From the NCBI GenBank assembly GCA_030490835.1, contig CM059971.1:39666012-39730011 (forward strand): 64,000 nucleotides of DNA. Direction: 5' to 3'. The notes beneath the pieces are model-generated. The model searched no databases. It was not told the origin of the DNA and worked only from the letters and a program-made list of their open reading frames with translations. This stretch comes from Annona cherimola (taxonomy: Eukaryota; Streptophyta; Magnoliopsida; Magnoliales; Annonaceae). Position numbers and translations under genes: made by a program. The first letter of the stretch is position 1; every line of letters begins with the position of its first letter. Below are positions 1-11,700 of this stretch, in pieces.

Positions 1-853
1 GATCGAGATTCTAGTTTTACATCTCGATTTTGGAAAAGTTTACATCAAACCTTAGGTACGCAGCTGAAATTCAGCACAGCATTTCATCCTCAAACTGATG
101 GGCAGACAGAAAGGGTAAATCAAATAGTAGAGGATATACTGAGAATATGCACAGTAGAATTTGAAGGATCATGGGATGAATATTTGGCTATGGCAGAATT
201 TGCTTATAATAACAGTTATCAAGCAAGTATTCAAATGGCCCCATTTGAAGCTTTATATGGACGAAAATGCAGAACTCCTCTAAACTGGGATGAAGTGGGA
301 GAAAGAAAATTGGCTCCAGACCTCTCAAAGAGAATGGCGGAAAAAGTTCAAGTGATTCGCCAGTGTATACTCACAGCCCAGAGCAGGCAAAAGAGTTACA
401 CCAATTGCAAAAGAAGGGATTTAAATATCCAAGTTGGGGATCACATATTTGTTAAGGTAGCACCATTCAAAGGAGTCACCCGGTTTGGAAAGAGGGGAAA
501 ATTAAACCGAGATATGTTGGGCCCTTTGAAGTTTTGGAAAAGATAGGCAATCTAGCCTATAGAATAGCTTTGCCACCAGCCCTCAGTGCCATCCACAATG
601 TGTTTCACATCTCCATGCTCAGGAAGTATGTTTCAGATCCAACCCATGTATTGATAGCGGAAAATTTGCCAATACAAGAACACTTGAACTATGAGGAAAG
701 GCCAATCAAGATACTAGATTTTAAGATCAAGAAGCTTCGGAACAGAGAAATTATGTAAAGGTTCAATGGAATCGATATTCAGAATCCGAAGCCACATGGG
801 AGTTACGGGAAGAAGTTGAAAGAAAGTATCCTCAATTATTCGAAGAAAGATAG
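1..853 (+). pseudogene. pol: Gypsy pol 3' end: integrase core and chromodomain, frameshifted
   Basis: Reading starts at base 1 at the second catalytic Asp of the integrase core (DRD), followed by STAFHPQTDGQTER, whose Glu is the third catalytic residue. The integrase C-terminal region (GDHIFVKVAPFKGVTRFGKR) follows, then the HNVFHISMLRKY motif and a C-terminal chromodomain with SEATWELREE and a final YPQLFEER before TAG at 851-853. This order is diagnostic of Tekay/Del chromoviruses, whose chromodomain is thought to guide integration to particular chromatin. The frame breaks twice: one base is lost near 508 (before the GPFEVLEK-type motif) and the frame shifts again near 750, inside the chromodomain. 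It is therefore dead. The same family is represented by G2 on the - strand at 54213-56435. Confidence 0.92.
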
Positions 854-875
854 GTTTCGGGACGAAACGTATTGT

Positions 876-888
876 AAGGGGGGGAGAA
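876..888 (+). other. Polypurine tract of G1
   Basis: AAGGGGGGGAGAA lies immediately before the TGTGGAACCC start of the LTR at 890. This is the expected primer site for plus-strand DNA synthesis. G2 carries the matching tract (54215-54228, - strand). Confidence 0.85.
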
Positions 889-1730
889 TTGTGGAACCCT
901 GACCGTATACGCTTTGTTTCGACTGTATACGCGTCATTTCGACATTTGTAATTTTGTAATTATTTTATGAATAAATGAAAATTCATGAATTATATTGATG
1001 GATATGTGTATTGGAGATTGAAATAATGCAATTAGTAATTTAACCCCGTGAATAGTGCACGTGAATAGTAACCAAGGACTAAGACCCGTGATTAAGAGTT
1101 AATCATTTGGATTAACTTAATCACAAAAAGACAAAATAGAGATTTAATCACTACAAGACAAAATAGCAATTCTTTTGGATATTTTAATCCAATTTTGGAT
1201 TTTTGTGGAAAAATAGAAAAAAATTCATAAATTGCAATTCGGGCGTCGGAATTCGATGAAATTTTTTATGGATGGTTAAAAATTCATGATGGACATGATG
1301 AACGGGCTAAGATGTGATGAAAATCACAAATCAATGGTCAAGATGAAACGTCAAATGCAAAGTGAAAAAGTAACTTCACTTTTTCATTAATTATGTACTT
1401 GACTTTAATTAAAATTAATAAATAAAAATTAAAAAAATTAAATGCAATGCAGCAACATGTCAGGTCGTGCAGGGGGGGTACCATGACCAAATCAATGGTC
1501 CAAATTCATCCAAATCACAAATCAAGGGTTTAGATTTAATTAGCTTAAAATTAATTAAATAAAAAAATAAAAAAATAGAAAAAATAGGCCTGCAAAATAG
1601 GGCAGCTGGAGCAGGGTAGGGAGGCTGCACAAGGCTCTAAGCACCTTTAGAAAATTAGAAAAAAACACCTTTGCAATTTTACACCCTAAGCTAGAGGGGG
1701 TAAATTACAAATTCATGAAAAATGGACCCC

Positions 1731-1738
1731 TATAAATA
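1731..1738 (+). promoter_or_regulatory. TATA box of G1 LTR
   Basis: TATAAATA follows a C-rich stretch (GGACCCC). It is the best core-promoter candidate in this LTR. G2's LTR has the equivalent CTATAAAAGGGG on the - strand near 52881-52892. Confidence 0.6.
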
Positions 1739-2996
1739 GAGGAGCAGGCCATGGACGAAATTCACAACCATCCCAGCTCAAAAATCACTTAAGCAACTTC
1801 ATTTCCCATCCTCACACGTTTTAGCCTTAAGGAAAGAGGAGAATCGAAGGTTGGAGTGAGAAAAGGCGAGTTGAAGAGGCATAACTTCGCTTGAGGTAAG
1901 TGGATTCCCCACAAACTTGTTTTGAATGTTAGATGAAGTAAAACCATGCTTAGATAATGCCCAAGCATGAGAAAATAAGTATAGATATAATGTTTAAATG
2001 GAATTATGCCAAAACATCAAAAATTTGGAGCGAATATAGGGTATTCGGCAAGATAGCATATGATATGTGAAAATAATGTTCCAAAATTGATAAATGATGA
2101 TTTGGGATGAATGATTATGATAAATATGATGTTAGAATAATGATATATTAATTTCATGATTTTTGGAATTAAGGATTATGCTTAAGTGAATTTATGATGA
2201 TTTTTAGTATATGGAGAAAATGATTTTTTTGGCCAAGTAAATGATGATAAATTCAAAATATAATAAATGTCCAATGATATACTAGGCATAAGGTATGTCA
2301 TGGTATTTTTTATTTTTGGAAAAAATATAAATTTTTGAAACCCATGAACGGTAACCACGTCGCTGTGAAATTAATATTTGAATATAAGTATGAAAGTTTG
2401 GAAGAATTTATGGACAAAAATATCTATGTAAAGAAATAATGCCCAAATATTATAAAGCATACATGAGAAGCAGCTTAAATAGAGGAAATGAAATATCCTT
2501 TGTCCTTGAATAGGAAAAGGAAAAGAGAAGGTCGAAGACACCTCCTAAGAAGGTAAGCAAGTTATATGTTTTGCAAATTATTTCCAAAATACTTGAAATT
2601 GTTTGCAAGTTGCTTTATGAAATTTATTTAAGGTTGGCCATACCTATAATTTCTTTACATGAACTGAAGTTCGTTTTGTGAAATTATTTATTAAATGCTT
2701 TTTATGAAATTGTTTATGATTTGCAAATATCATGTCGGCATGTGTATGAGAATGAGCATGTGCACGAGGAATAGGCCTTAGTCGAAGTAGTAAGCGGACC
2801 GGATGTCCCCCTCGCTATTGCCAAGTCGCTTAATAGGCCCAGGCCGGCGGCGACCTCCCTGAAATGGGAGCATGTATGGGATGGGCGCCTAGCTAGCGTT
2901 GCATCCAAAGGAATGTCATGAATGCTATGAATGCATTGTATTTGCATTTTATGAAATGCATGAAAATGATTGAAAAATTATGTATAGCTTGCTTAC

Positions 2997-3012
2997 TGAG
3001 TATTATTACTCA
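2997..3012 (+). other. Conserved LTR hairpin (TGAGTA-TTAT-TACTCA)
   Basis: A perfect 6-bp stem with a 4-base loop follows the conserved GCTTGCTTAC sequence and precedes ACAGACAGG. Equivalent dyads lie at 14466-14479(-), 22310-22323(-), 26523-26536(+), 29646-29660(+), 31430-31443(-), 49497-49512(-) and 50725-50738(-). The loops differ among copies while the arms are kept. Confidence 0.6.
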
Positions 3013-3366
3013 CCCATGCTTTTTCAACAACAGACAGGAAATGATGATGAAGGCAGCATGCCAAGTGTTATGTAGTTTTTGATATAAATGATGTTTATGT
3101 AAAGTTTATGTAAAGTCAACGATGATAATTTTGAGATGAAAAGAGAATATTTTTATTCCAATGAAAATGTTTATGGAATAGTTTTTGATCATAATTGTGT
3201 TATGTGAAATATATTTCAAATTGGATGAATGATGGGAATTTTCCATGTATTGATGAAAGAAAAAAAAAATCCTGCCGTGTGATCAGTGCAACAATCCTGA
3301 GTCACGTTTACCAATCAAAACGATCCCGGAGTAAGGCTTCTAGGCACCTCGGTTCGGGGCGCCACA

Positions 3367-3599
3367 CTGGTCTTGCTAGCTGTTGCTGCGAAGGCTGCTG
3401 CGAGAATCTAGTCGGCTGATTCAGCCTCATCTGGTTGTTCCATGAGAAGTTAGGATGATTCCTCCAGCCTGGGTTGTAGTTGTTTCTATACTGATTTGTT
3501 GGATTTCTCTGGAAATTTCCCATGTAATTAATGGACTCCGGATTGGAAGCACATTCATCACTGGGATGGCCGAATTTGCCACACCACATGCAAATGTCT
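3367..3599 (-). pseudogene. gag: Athila-type gag fragment with CCHC zinc knuckle
   Basis: On the - strand the fragment reads through a knuckle, CGKFGHPSDEC (it resembles CX2CX4HX4C; the first Cys pair is the CMWC at the fragment start), and then the Athila/Tat hallmark YMGNFQRN...NPGWRNHPNFSW. Reading stops being gag at 3366, where the G1 LTR begins. It is the downstream half of the gag at 26990-28030, separated from it by solo LTR O. At the break both halves carry a 5-bp direct repeat (TGTCT at 3595-3599, TATCT at 26990-26994), and across it the reading frame is preserved. Gag knuckles bind genomic RNA. The fragment is nonfunctional. Confidence 0.85.
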
Positions 3600-5283
3600 T
3601 GTGATACCCAGACCCAAGTAAGGCTTATATATATGCAATTGGCATATAAATATGAATTAACTATGATTTAATGGAACTATGAATGATTTCCAATTTCAAT
3701 ATTGACGATTTATTGCAATTAGAGCAAGTGATTATGAATAATGTTTATAAGCTGATATGGGTCAAGGGGATTAAAGAGGTTTAATGAGGATGAAGGAATG
3801 TTGATATATTCATATATTGTGGCTTAATTAATGGAGATTAAGTTGATAATTATGGGTTTAAGGTGGCAAATGGTAGAAAGTGCATAACTCGACGCCGGGA
3901 AGGCGGATTAACATGAAAATTGAAAGGTAAACACATGATTTTGTGCTTAATCATATGGAAAGGTTGGATTATGAAAATAATGATGAAATTAGGATGAAAA
4001 TCGATTATCACCATCACAATTCAAAGATGGTTTCAAATGAGCACAAATTGAGCTAGAAAAGTCGGATTGAGACGAAATTTGAAACGAACGGTTAAAATTA
4101 TGAGATCCATGCAATGAGAGGCTTGGATTAAGCTAATGATGATGGGATATTAGTTGCACAAAAATGGTTGTATAATTATTGATTTTTGTGCACCAAAAAT
4201 GTAAGCTTGTGTTTATGTTAAAGTAAGGTAAATAACTATATGATTAATGGCATAAATGAGGTGTCGAAAGGAGGTAATTACACATGGATTTTATGAATTA
4301 ATTAAAAAGATAAAATCCAGTGATTAATGACATGATTTAAAGGTTATTGGATTAGCTCAAAGGAGCATGAAATAGGTGGCATGAGATGGACGTCCAAATG
4401 GGTTGTTTACATGAAATTTTTTATTTTTAAAAATTACAAACTATGTAATTAAGTGAGCTACATGACAAGGGCAGTTAATGGGATTGATTTTGAATGAATT
4501 TTGTGGCAAGAAATTGCCAAAAAGTCAATGATAAGTGGACCCCACCAGATGGACAGCAATGGAGCATGGGAGAGAGGTGCACGGTTAAGCAGCTTTCAGA
4601 TTTTTTAATAATTTTTTTAAAGGCTAAATGGACCCTAATTGAGCTACATTACTAGCTAATTAAATTGCTCATTAATTAAAGCTGCAAAATGATAAAAAAT
4701 GCAAAAGGCAGCAGCATATGGACGTTGAATGCATAGACAGCAAAGGGAGCAAGGATGGCATGCACGTCCAAGGGCTGAGATTTGATTTTTTGTGAATTTT
4801 TTATTTATGTGAAGTTGACCCCTAATTAGGCTATTACCTAGGGTGGTTAAATATCCATTAATTAAAGTAAAAATTAGGTGGAAAAATCGTGCAAAGGCTG
4901 CTGCAAAGGGACGTTGCATTATGTGGGCAGATTTTGCCCATTAATGACATGGATTTTTAATGATTTTATTAAAATAAATTGCTAATTTACTTGGCCCATA
5001 TTTTTCCATGTCAGCAATAGGGGATAAACATGTCTTAATCATGTTTAATTTCTGTGGAAAGTGGGGCCAACAAAGCTGGAAAATCCAACTCATATCCTAG
5101 GTGCACGTTCACAAGTGCTAAGGAAGAGAGAAAAATGCTAAGGGGAGAAATTGTTGGAAACATGTGGAAAATAAGCCAAGTCTATGTTTTGATGATTAAC
5201 AAATCAATTTGAATAAGTTTTGGTTACTAACGTGTTTGAGAAAATGATTAAAGGATATACAAGTGAAGAAAATGAATCATGAC

Positions 5284-6060
5284 AAGTCAAGTCGATTTCC
5301 AAGTCGACTCAAACTTCGACTTAGGCCAAGTCAATCCCCAAGTCAACTCAAGAAAAAACTTCAAGACGTCATTTCCTTCCAGAGTTGAAATCGAGAATGA
5401 GAGGTGCCGAAGTCCCATCCCAAGTCGACTCCGCTTGCAACTTGGGTGAAATCGCAGACCAAGTCGACTCCAGCATCGACTTCGAAACGTCATTTCCTTC
5501 CAGAGTTGAAATCAAGAATGAGAACTGCCGAAGTCGCATCCCAAGTCGACTCCGCTTGCGACTTGAGTGAAGTCGCAGATCAAGTCGACTCTAGCTTCGA
5601 CTTCAGTGCGGAAATTGCTGAAATAAAAGATTTGAATGGAGATGAAGATCAAGACAACTCAAAAAAATCAAATGAAGTCCAGAGCAAGCAAAGTTGCATA
5701 TTTTCATGGAGAATCGAAATTATACATTTGGACCTCTCTCAAGACATGGAGTCAAATGTGCTTTAAGATAGAAGAATTAAAGAATCTTAAGTATAATCAA
5801 AGGAAGAACAACCAAACATGAAGAGATTCAAGCAAGCAAGGCATTCCAAGAACTTCAAGTTCAACTAGCAAGCTGAAGGAGTGAAGTCGCACACGAAGTC
5901 GACTTCACCTGCGACTTGGGTCAAGTCGAGGACCAAGTTGACCCAGAATGGAACTTGAAGAAGCTGCGGACAGGCGAAGTCACACCCGAAGTCGACTCCA
6001 TCTGCGACTTGAGTGAAGTCGCACCCGAAGTCGACTCCACTTGCGACTTAGGTCGCAACG
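5284..6060 (+). repeat. AAGTCG dyad array in SIRE LTR U3
   Basis: AAGTCGCA, the self-palindromic AAGTCGACT, and TGCGACTT (reverse complement of AAGTCGCA) recur in this order. A clean unit has AAGTCGCA at 5531-5538, GTCGAC in the middle and TGCGACTT at 5557-5564. A higher-order repeat of about 121 bp starts at 5367 and 5488 (CGTCATTTCCTTCCAGAG). The same array occurs in every SIRE LTR of the window (for example 12285-13063, 18391-18640, 19045-19225, 33500-33800, 34075-34285, 56570-56890, 57245-57390, 63500-63900). It produces spurious open frames on both strands. Confidence 0.9.
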
Positions 6061-6134
6061 GTCGGAAAATTTTCAAACGTTAGCGCATTAAATGCGCTCC
6101 ACCTACCTCCAAACGTTCGGATTCCCTCCACAAT

Positions 6135-6142
6135 TATAAAAG
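6135..6142 (+). promoter_or_regulatory. TATA box of copia-1 5' LTR
   Basis: TATAAAAG follows CTCCACAAT. It lies at offset 983 of the LTR, exactly as in the 3' LTR (13137-13144). Equivalents occur at 19301-19308 (S2) and 57457-57464 (copia-4). Transcription would begin some 30 bp downstream. Confidence 0.75.
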
Positions 6143-6469
6143 GCATTCAATATGAACGAGGAGGGTAGCTGAGAATTTATTAAGTGTGCATAACTCCCAT
6201 CTTCAAGAGCATTAAGTGATCAAGCCAACATTTAGAAGAAGAACTCCGCTTTCAAACTACCGAGAGCTGATTGCTGAATATCTAAGCCTACACTACAAGT
6301 TCTTCTCTGTGCCAAAACTGCCTCTACACAACAGTAACGGGTAAAAACTTTCTTTTATTCTTATTATTGTATTGAACTTGATTTAGTTTGGGTAGCTAAG
6401 ATCAAGTGTAAGCAAAGTAGTGTGTGATTGGAGTGGAACTCGTCACCTACTTATGCTGTGTATTGATGA

Positions 6470-6568
6470 TGCCCCCTAGAGCTAGAATCTAGAAGAGAGA
6501 GGAGGCTCTGGTTGTATATGCCCCCTAGAGCTAGAATCTAGAAGAGAGTGAAGACTCTAGTTGTATTC
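6470..6568 (+). repeat. 49-bp tandem duplication downstream of the TATA box
   Basis: Two copies of a unit starting TGCCCCCTAGAGCTAGAATC lie at 6470 and 6519. Each holds a small AGAGC/GCTCT-type dyad. Copia-3 (from about 34724 and 34773) and S2 also have two copies, while copia-4 has only one (about 57790-57838). Confidence 0.8.
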
Positions 6569-6826
6569 GCGGAATATATAGTGGAACCCAAGTCACAAGA
6601 GGTGTGAGCTTGGAAGAGTGGAGTATGGAGGTTGCCCGAACCACTATAAAAACCTTGCTTGTTGATTTTTATTTCTGCTCTCTGCACTATATTGCTTTCC
6701 ATTTTTTTTCTTCATAAAGGGGACTAGATTAATCCGGGGTAAAGTTTCTGTTTAAGCTGAAAATTTTTAATTACCCAATTCACCGCTCCCCTCTTGGGTA
6801 TTGGCCATTAACTCGGGACCAACAAG

Positions 6827-6838
6827 TGGTATCAGAGC
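6827..6838 (+). other. Primer-binding site (initiator Met-tRNA)
   Basis: TGGTATCAGAGC lies two bases after the LTR end. It is the standard plant Ty1/copia primer site, complementary to the 3' end of initiator methionine tRNA. Confidence 0.93.
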
Positions 6839-6872
6839 AGGTCTTTGAGTTATACAAAAGAGATCTTTTAAT

Positions 6873-8743
6873 ATGGCATCCCAATCGAATTATGTTCCCG
6901 CATTTGCCGAAGGCCAATCTTTTACTAGGCCACCATTGTTTGATGGGAACAATTTCGGCTATTGGAAGCTACGTATGAAACAACTCATCATTGCTGCAAA
7001 TATGGACTCTTGGATTGCTATCCAAAATGGTGTGACTTTGCCAATCGATGAAAGAGCTTCCAAATGGACCGATGAGGAAGTGAAAACTATTAAGAGCAAC
7101 GCCAAGGCTATGAATTCTTTATTTTGTGCTCTTACCGCTTCCGAATATGATAGAGTATCCTCTTGTTTAACTGCAAAAGAGATATGGGATGCACTAACAT
7201 CTATCTATGAAGGAACTTCTCAAGTCTAAGGGACAAGGAGAAATATTTTGATTGGACAGTTGGAAAGCTTTAGAATACTAGAAACAGAAAATATTTCTGA
7301 AATGTTTGCTAGATTCTCAAAAATTACTAATGCCTTGAAAGGTCTTGGAAAGGCAATTTCTGAATCTGAACAGGTAATGAAGATTCTAAGGGCGCTACCC
7401 GATTCATGGACCCCAAAAATTACTGCGATAGAGAAGCCAAGGACCTAAACACATTGAAGCTAGAAGATCTTATTAGCTCATTAATGTCACATGAGTTAAT
7501 CAAGAAAAGAAATGAGGATCAACACAAAGGCAAGAGAACCATTGCATTGAAAGCGGCATATATTTCGGATGAGTCCACCTCCTCATCTCACAACGATGAT
7601 GAAGACATTGCTCTACTTACTCGCAAATTTTGAAAGTTTGTGAGAAAAGAAAAGAACTTCAAAAATTTCAAAGAAAAACCACGAAGAGAGAAGAAGAAGG
7701 AGGCCACAAAGTGCTATAGATGCGGCGGTACGAGACATATGCAAGCTCAATGTCCTACACCGAAAGAGAGATCAAAGGATTAACAAGAAAGGAAGGAAAG
7801 ATATGAAAGCCGAAAATTTCAAAGGCCTAAGGGAAGAGGAATGTACGTGAATGAAGAAACTTCATCAACAAGTAGTTCCTCAACCGATGATTTTGAAGCG
7901 ACAAATTGTGCAAGAATATGCTGCATGGCGCGGATTGAGCAAGAAGAAAATCTGTTGTGTTTGAACACAACGGAAGTTTTGAAAGAACAAACTACTTCAA
8001 CAAAGTGTACAAGTAATGAAAAGGTAACTTCCAAACTTTGTCATTCTCAATCTACGTGTTCTTCTTTTCAAGAATGTCTCAAATGTGCTGAATTAGAAGA
8101 ATTACAACATGCATATGATTTATTATATGAGGAGATTAAAAAACTAGGAAACAAGTTATCACTAAAGAGACAACAATGCAATTCCATTATTATTATAAAT
8201 GGAAAACTAGCTGAAAGTACATCAAAACTGAAAGAAGAAAATGAACTACTATTCAAGGAAGTGGAAAAATTGAAAAAGGAGAATGAATCCTTAAATGAAT
8301 AATTAGCTAAATTCTCTAATCCAGGAGAAAATGTGAAAATGTTTATGAACATGACCTCTCAAAATAATAAAAGAGGTCTTGGATACTCCACATTTGGGCA
8401 AGGAGAAAATAGCAAATTAAATGTGCCAATACTTGGGAAAAATCAAACCAAAACTGCACCTATTCACATACCCAAAGGGAAACATTTTATGTGGACTAAA
8501 AGGCCAACTTTTGAACCATTACATACTTGGAGGCCTACTCCTAGATTACCAATGACTTGCAATTTTTGCAATAAGATGGGTCATAATGTCTATAAATGTA
8601 ACTTTAAGAAACTGTATGACCATGGTGCAAAATTAGTTTGGGTTCCAAGAAACACAAGATTTAGACTTTCAAAGATAGAACAACAAAGATTAAATTAGTT
8701 TACTAACCCAAATAGACCCATAAAATGGGTACCAAAGAGATAA
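6873..8743 (+). pseudogene. gag: SIRE-type Gag of copia-1, with stops and one frameshift
   Basis: It starts at ATG 6873 (MASQSNYVPAFAEGQSF) with a UBN2-type capsid region (LFDGNNFGYWKLRMKQL), a first CCHC knuckle CYRCGGTRHMQAQC (7712-7753), a Glu/Lys-rich coiled coil (about 8090-8300) and a second knuckle CNFCNKMGHNVYKC (8558-8599). It ends at TAA 8741-8743, about 620 codons. Gag packages the RNA and builds the particle; two knuckles around a coiled coil are usual in SIRE. Damage: TAA 7227 (copia-3 and copia-4 have CAA), one base lost near 7430, TGA 7631 (CGA in copia-4), TAA 7781, TAA after LNE near 8300, TAG 8696 (CAG in copia-4). Confidence 0.92.
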
Positions 8744-11700
8744 GATTTATTTGTTCATTTTTCAGATATGTTTCAAGGCAAAGGCAAGCAACGTTTGGTT
8801 CATGGATAGTGGTTGCTCAAGGCATATGACCGATGAAAGAAGTTTATTTCATAAACTCAAGCCTTGCAACGATGGAACTGTTGCTTTTGAAAATAATGAG
8901 AAAGGTAAAATCAAAGGTAAAGGAAACATTTATAGTATTTCAAATGCGTGTATGGAAAATATATTATTTGTTGAAGGACTCAAGCACAATTTAATGAGTA
9001 TTTGCCAATGATGTGACAAAGGATACAAGGTTGTGTTTGAATCATCTATATGTAATGTATTTGATGGAGAACATATCATGTTTAGCGGAAAAAGACATGA
9101 AAATATATATTTGGTTTCACTGGAAGAACTAGATGGTCAATGTCTAATGGCCATTGACAATGATCCATGGGTTTGGCATAAGAGGCTTGGGCATATAAAC
9201 ATGACAAATATAAAGACCCTATGGAAGAAGAGTTTGGTAGAAGGATTGCCTAAATTGAAATATGACAAAGATAAAATTTGCAAGGCATGTCAATTGTCAA
9301 AACAACATAAAATGCCTTTCTCTACCAAAAAGGAGATTTCCACCACTAGGCCACTTGAATTGCTACACATGGATCTATATGGGTCATCCGACATTTTAAC
9401 CATTGGTGGAAAGAAATATGTGTTTGTAATAGTTGATGATTTTTCAAGATTCACATGGGTAATTCTCTTAGCTAGCAAAGATGAAGCCTTCTCTATGTTT
9501 GCAACTTTTGTAAACTCAGTGCAAAATGAAAAATAATGTACTATTATGACCATTAGAAGTGATCATGGTGGTGAGTTTGAAAATAAACACTTCATAGAAT
9601 TATGTAATGAAAAAGAAATTCATCACACATTTTCTGCACCAAGAACACCACAACAAAATGGAGTGGTTGAAAGGAAAAATAGAACTATACAAGAGATGGC
9701 AAGAACAATGCTAAATGAGAGTAAATTATCCAAGAATTTTTGGGGTGAAGTTGTAAGTACAGCTTGTCATGTGTTGAACCGAGTTACCATTAGAGCTATC
9801 TTGAAAAAGACCCCATATGAGCTATGGAAAGGTAGAAAACTAAATATTTCTTATTTTCATGCTTTTGGATGCACATGCTATGTTTTGAATAATGGAAAAA
9901 CCAACTTGGGAAAATTGGATGCTAAAAGTGATGAGGCAATATTCCTTAGTTACTCATCAAATAGCAAAGCATATAGAGTCTTCAATAAAAGAAATCAAGT
10001 TGTAGAAGAGTCAATACATATTGTTTTTTATGAATGTAACCCATGCTCCAAAATAAAAGATGATTTAAGTGATGCAGATGATGTCATAAGCAATCTTGAA
10101 AAACTGCATTTGGAGAAGCAAGAAGAATCCATGGAGGAAAGGGTAAGTGAAGGTAATAATTCCTATAAACCTCCAACTGATTTAAAGTTCAAAAATGACC
10201 ATCCAATTGAGCAAGTTATAGAGAATGTTTATGAAGGTGTAAAGACTAAAAGGTCAAAACAAAATGTTTGTGGACAATACGCCTTTGTATCCAAAATTGA
10301 ACCATCCACTATTGATCAATCTCTTGATGATAAAAATTGGATCATAGCAACGCAAGAAGAGCTAAATCAATTTGAAAGAAACAAAGTTTGGCATCTTGTT
10401 CCAAGACCAAAAGATTGCATTGTCATTGGCACAAAATGGGTCTTTAGGAACAAATTAGATGAAAGTGGACTTATGGTGAGAAACAAAGCTAAACTTGTGG
10501 CAAAAGGATACTCACAAGAAGAGGGAATAGACTTTGAGGAATCCTATGCTCCAGTTGCTAGATTAGAAGTCATTCGTATCTTACTAGCTTTTGCATCTCA
10601 CATGAACTTTAAATTGTTTCAAATGGATGTTAAAAGTGCATTTCTGAATGGTTATATAAATGAAGAGGTGTATGTTGAACAACCACCTGGATTTGAGGAG
10701 AAAGATCAATCTAAATTTGTATACAAGTTAACCAAAGCATTATATGGTTTAAAACAAGCTCCAAGAGCTTGGTATGAGAGATTAAGTAAATTTTTGATTG
10801 ATCATGACTTCCAAAAGGGAAAGGTAGACACCACTTTGTTTACCAAATACAAAGAAAAATATATCTTGATTATTCAAATTTATGTTGATGACATTATTTT
10901 TGGTGCTACTAATGAGATTCTTTGTCAAGAATTTTCTAAGCTTATGCAGAAAGAATTTGAGATGAGTATGATGGGGGAGCTGAATTTCTTCCTTAGACTA
11001 CAAATCAAGCAACTAAACGAAGGGATTTTAATCAACCAGTCCAAGTATATCAAAGAAATATTGAAGAAGTTTGGCATGGAAAACAGCAAAGGGGCAAACA
11101 CGCCTATGAGCTCAACAATCAAAATTGACAAAGATGAGAAAGGCAAAACAATTGATTTAAAATTATATAGAAGCATGATAGGTTCTTTATTGTATTTAAC
11201 TGCTTCTAGGCCTGATATATTGTTTAGTGTGTGTATGTGCTCTAGATTTCAATCATGTCCAAAAGAATCATGCTTGGTAGCTATAAAAAGAATTTTCAGA
11301 TATTTAGTAGATACTACCAACGTAGGACTTTGGTATCCAAAGGGTTCTAATTTTGATCTAATCGGCTACTCGGATGCGGATTTTGCCGGATACAAAGTAG
11401 ATAGAAAAAGCACTAGTGGAACATGTCAGTTTCTTGGGAACATGTTGGTTTCATGGTTTTCAAGAAAACAAACTAGTGTTGCTCTATCTACAGCGGAAGC
11501 CGAATATATTGCCGCCGGGAGCTGTTGTGCCCAATTGCTTTGGATAAAACAACAACTTAGGGACTATGACATGGATTTTAAAGATATACTTATTAAATGT
11601 GATAATACTAGTGCAATATGTTTAACTAAAAATCCAGTATTGCATTCTAGGACCAAGCATATAGACCTTAGACATCACTTTATTAGAGAAATATAGAAAA

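Larger units (their letters stand above)
1..3366 (+). mobile_element. Ty3/gypsy Tekay-type element G1, 3' part (integrase to 3' LTR)
   Basis: The window opens inside the integrase of a chromodomain (Tekay/Del-type) Ty3/gypsy retrotransposon on the + strand. In order it holds the integrase C-terminal half, a chromodomain, a polypurine tract and one complete LTR; the 5' LTR, gag, protease and RT lie upstream of the window. The LTR ends at GCCACA (3361-3366). The DNA just beyond is antisense gag of an Athila-type element, so G1 was inserted into that older element. The target-site duplication cannot be tested because the 5' flank is missing; the right flank starts CTGGT. Confidence 0.9.
890..3366 (+). 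repeat. 3' LTR of G1 (2477 bp)
   Basis: The LTR begins TGTGGAACCC after the polypurine tract and ends GGGGCGCCACA. It contains a TATA box (TATAAATA, 1731-1738), a GC-rich block (about 2800-2900) shared with the other gypsy LTRs here, a TGAGTA-TTAT-TACTCA hairpin (2997-3012), and the conserved terminal box with a CAGTGCAACAATCCTG-type dyad (about 3283-3299). The ends and terminal box match the other gypsy LTRs; the central part is shorter and has diverged. Confidence 0.88.
5152..6824 (+). repeat. 5' LTR of copia-1
   Basis: TGTTGGAAAC...GGGACCAACA, 1673 bp. U3 is dominated by AAGTCG-containing dyads (about 5284-5605 and 5880-6060). A GCGCATT-A-AATGCGC inverted repeat (6083-6097) precedes the TATA box (6135-6142). 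Downstream, a 49-bp direct duplication starting TGCCCCCTAGAG begins at 6470 and 6519. Confidence 0.95.

Noticed and set aside
3195..3419. Open frame running across the G1 LTR end
   Set aside because: It crosses an insertion boundary and joins LTR sequence to antisense gag, so it cannot be a real gene.
5404..5821. Open frames of 60-120 codons in the SIRE LTRs (also 12387-13157, 18316-18709, 18971-19456, 33439-34470, 42743-43895, 56669-56854, 63543-63782)
   Set aside because: They are open because of the AAGTCG dyad array, occur on both strands, and lie in U3 regions of LTRs; they are not conserved as proteins between copies.
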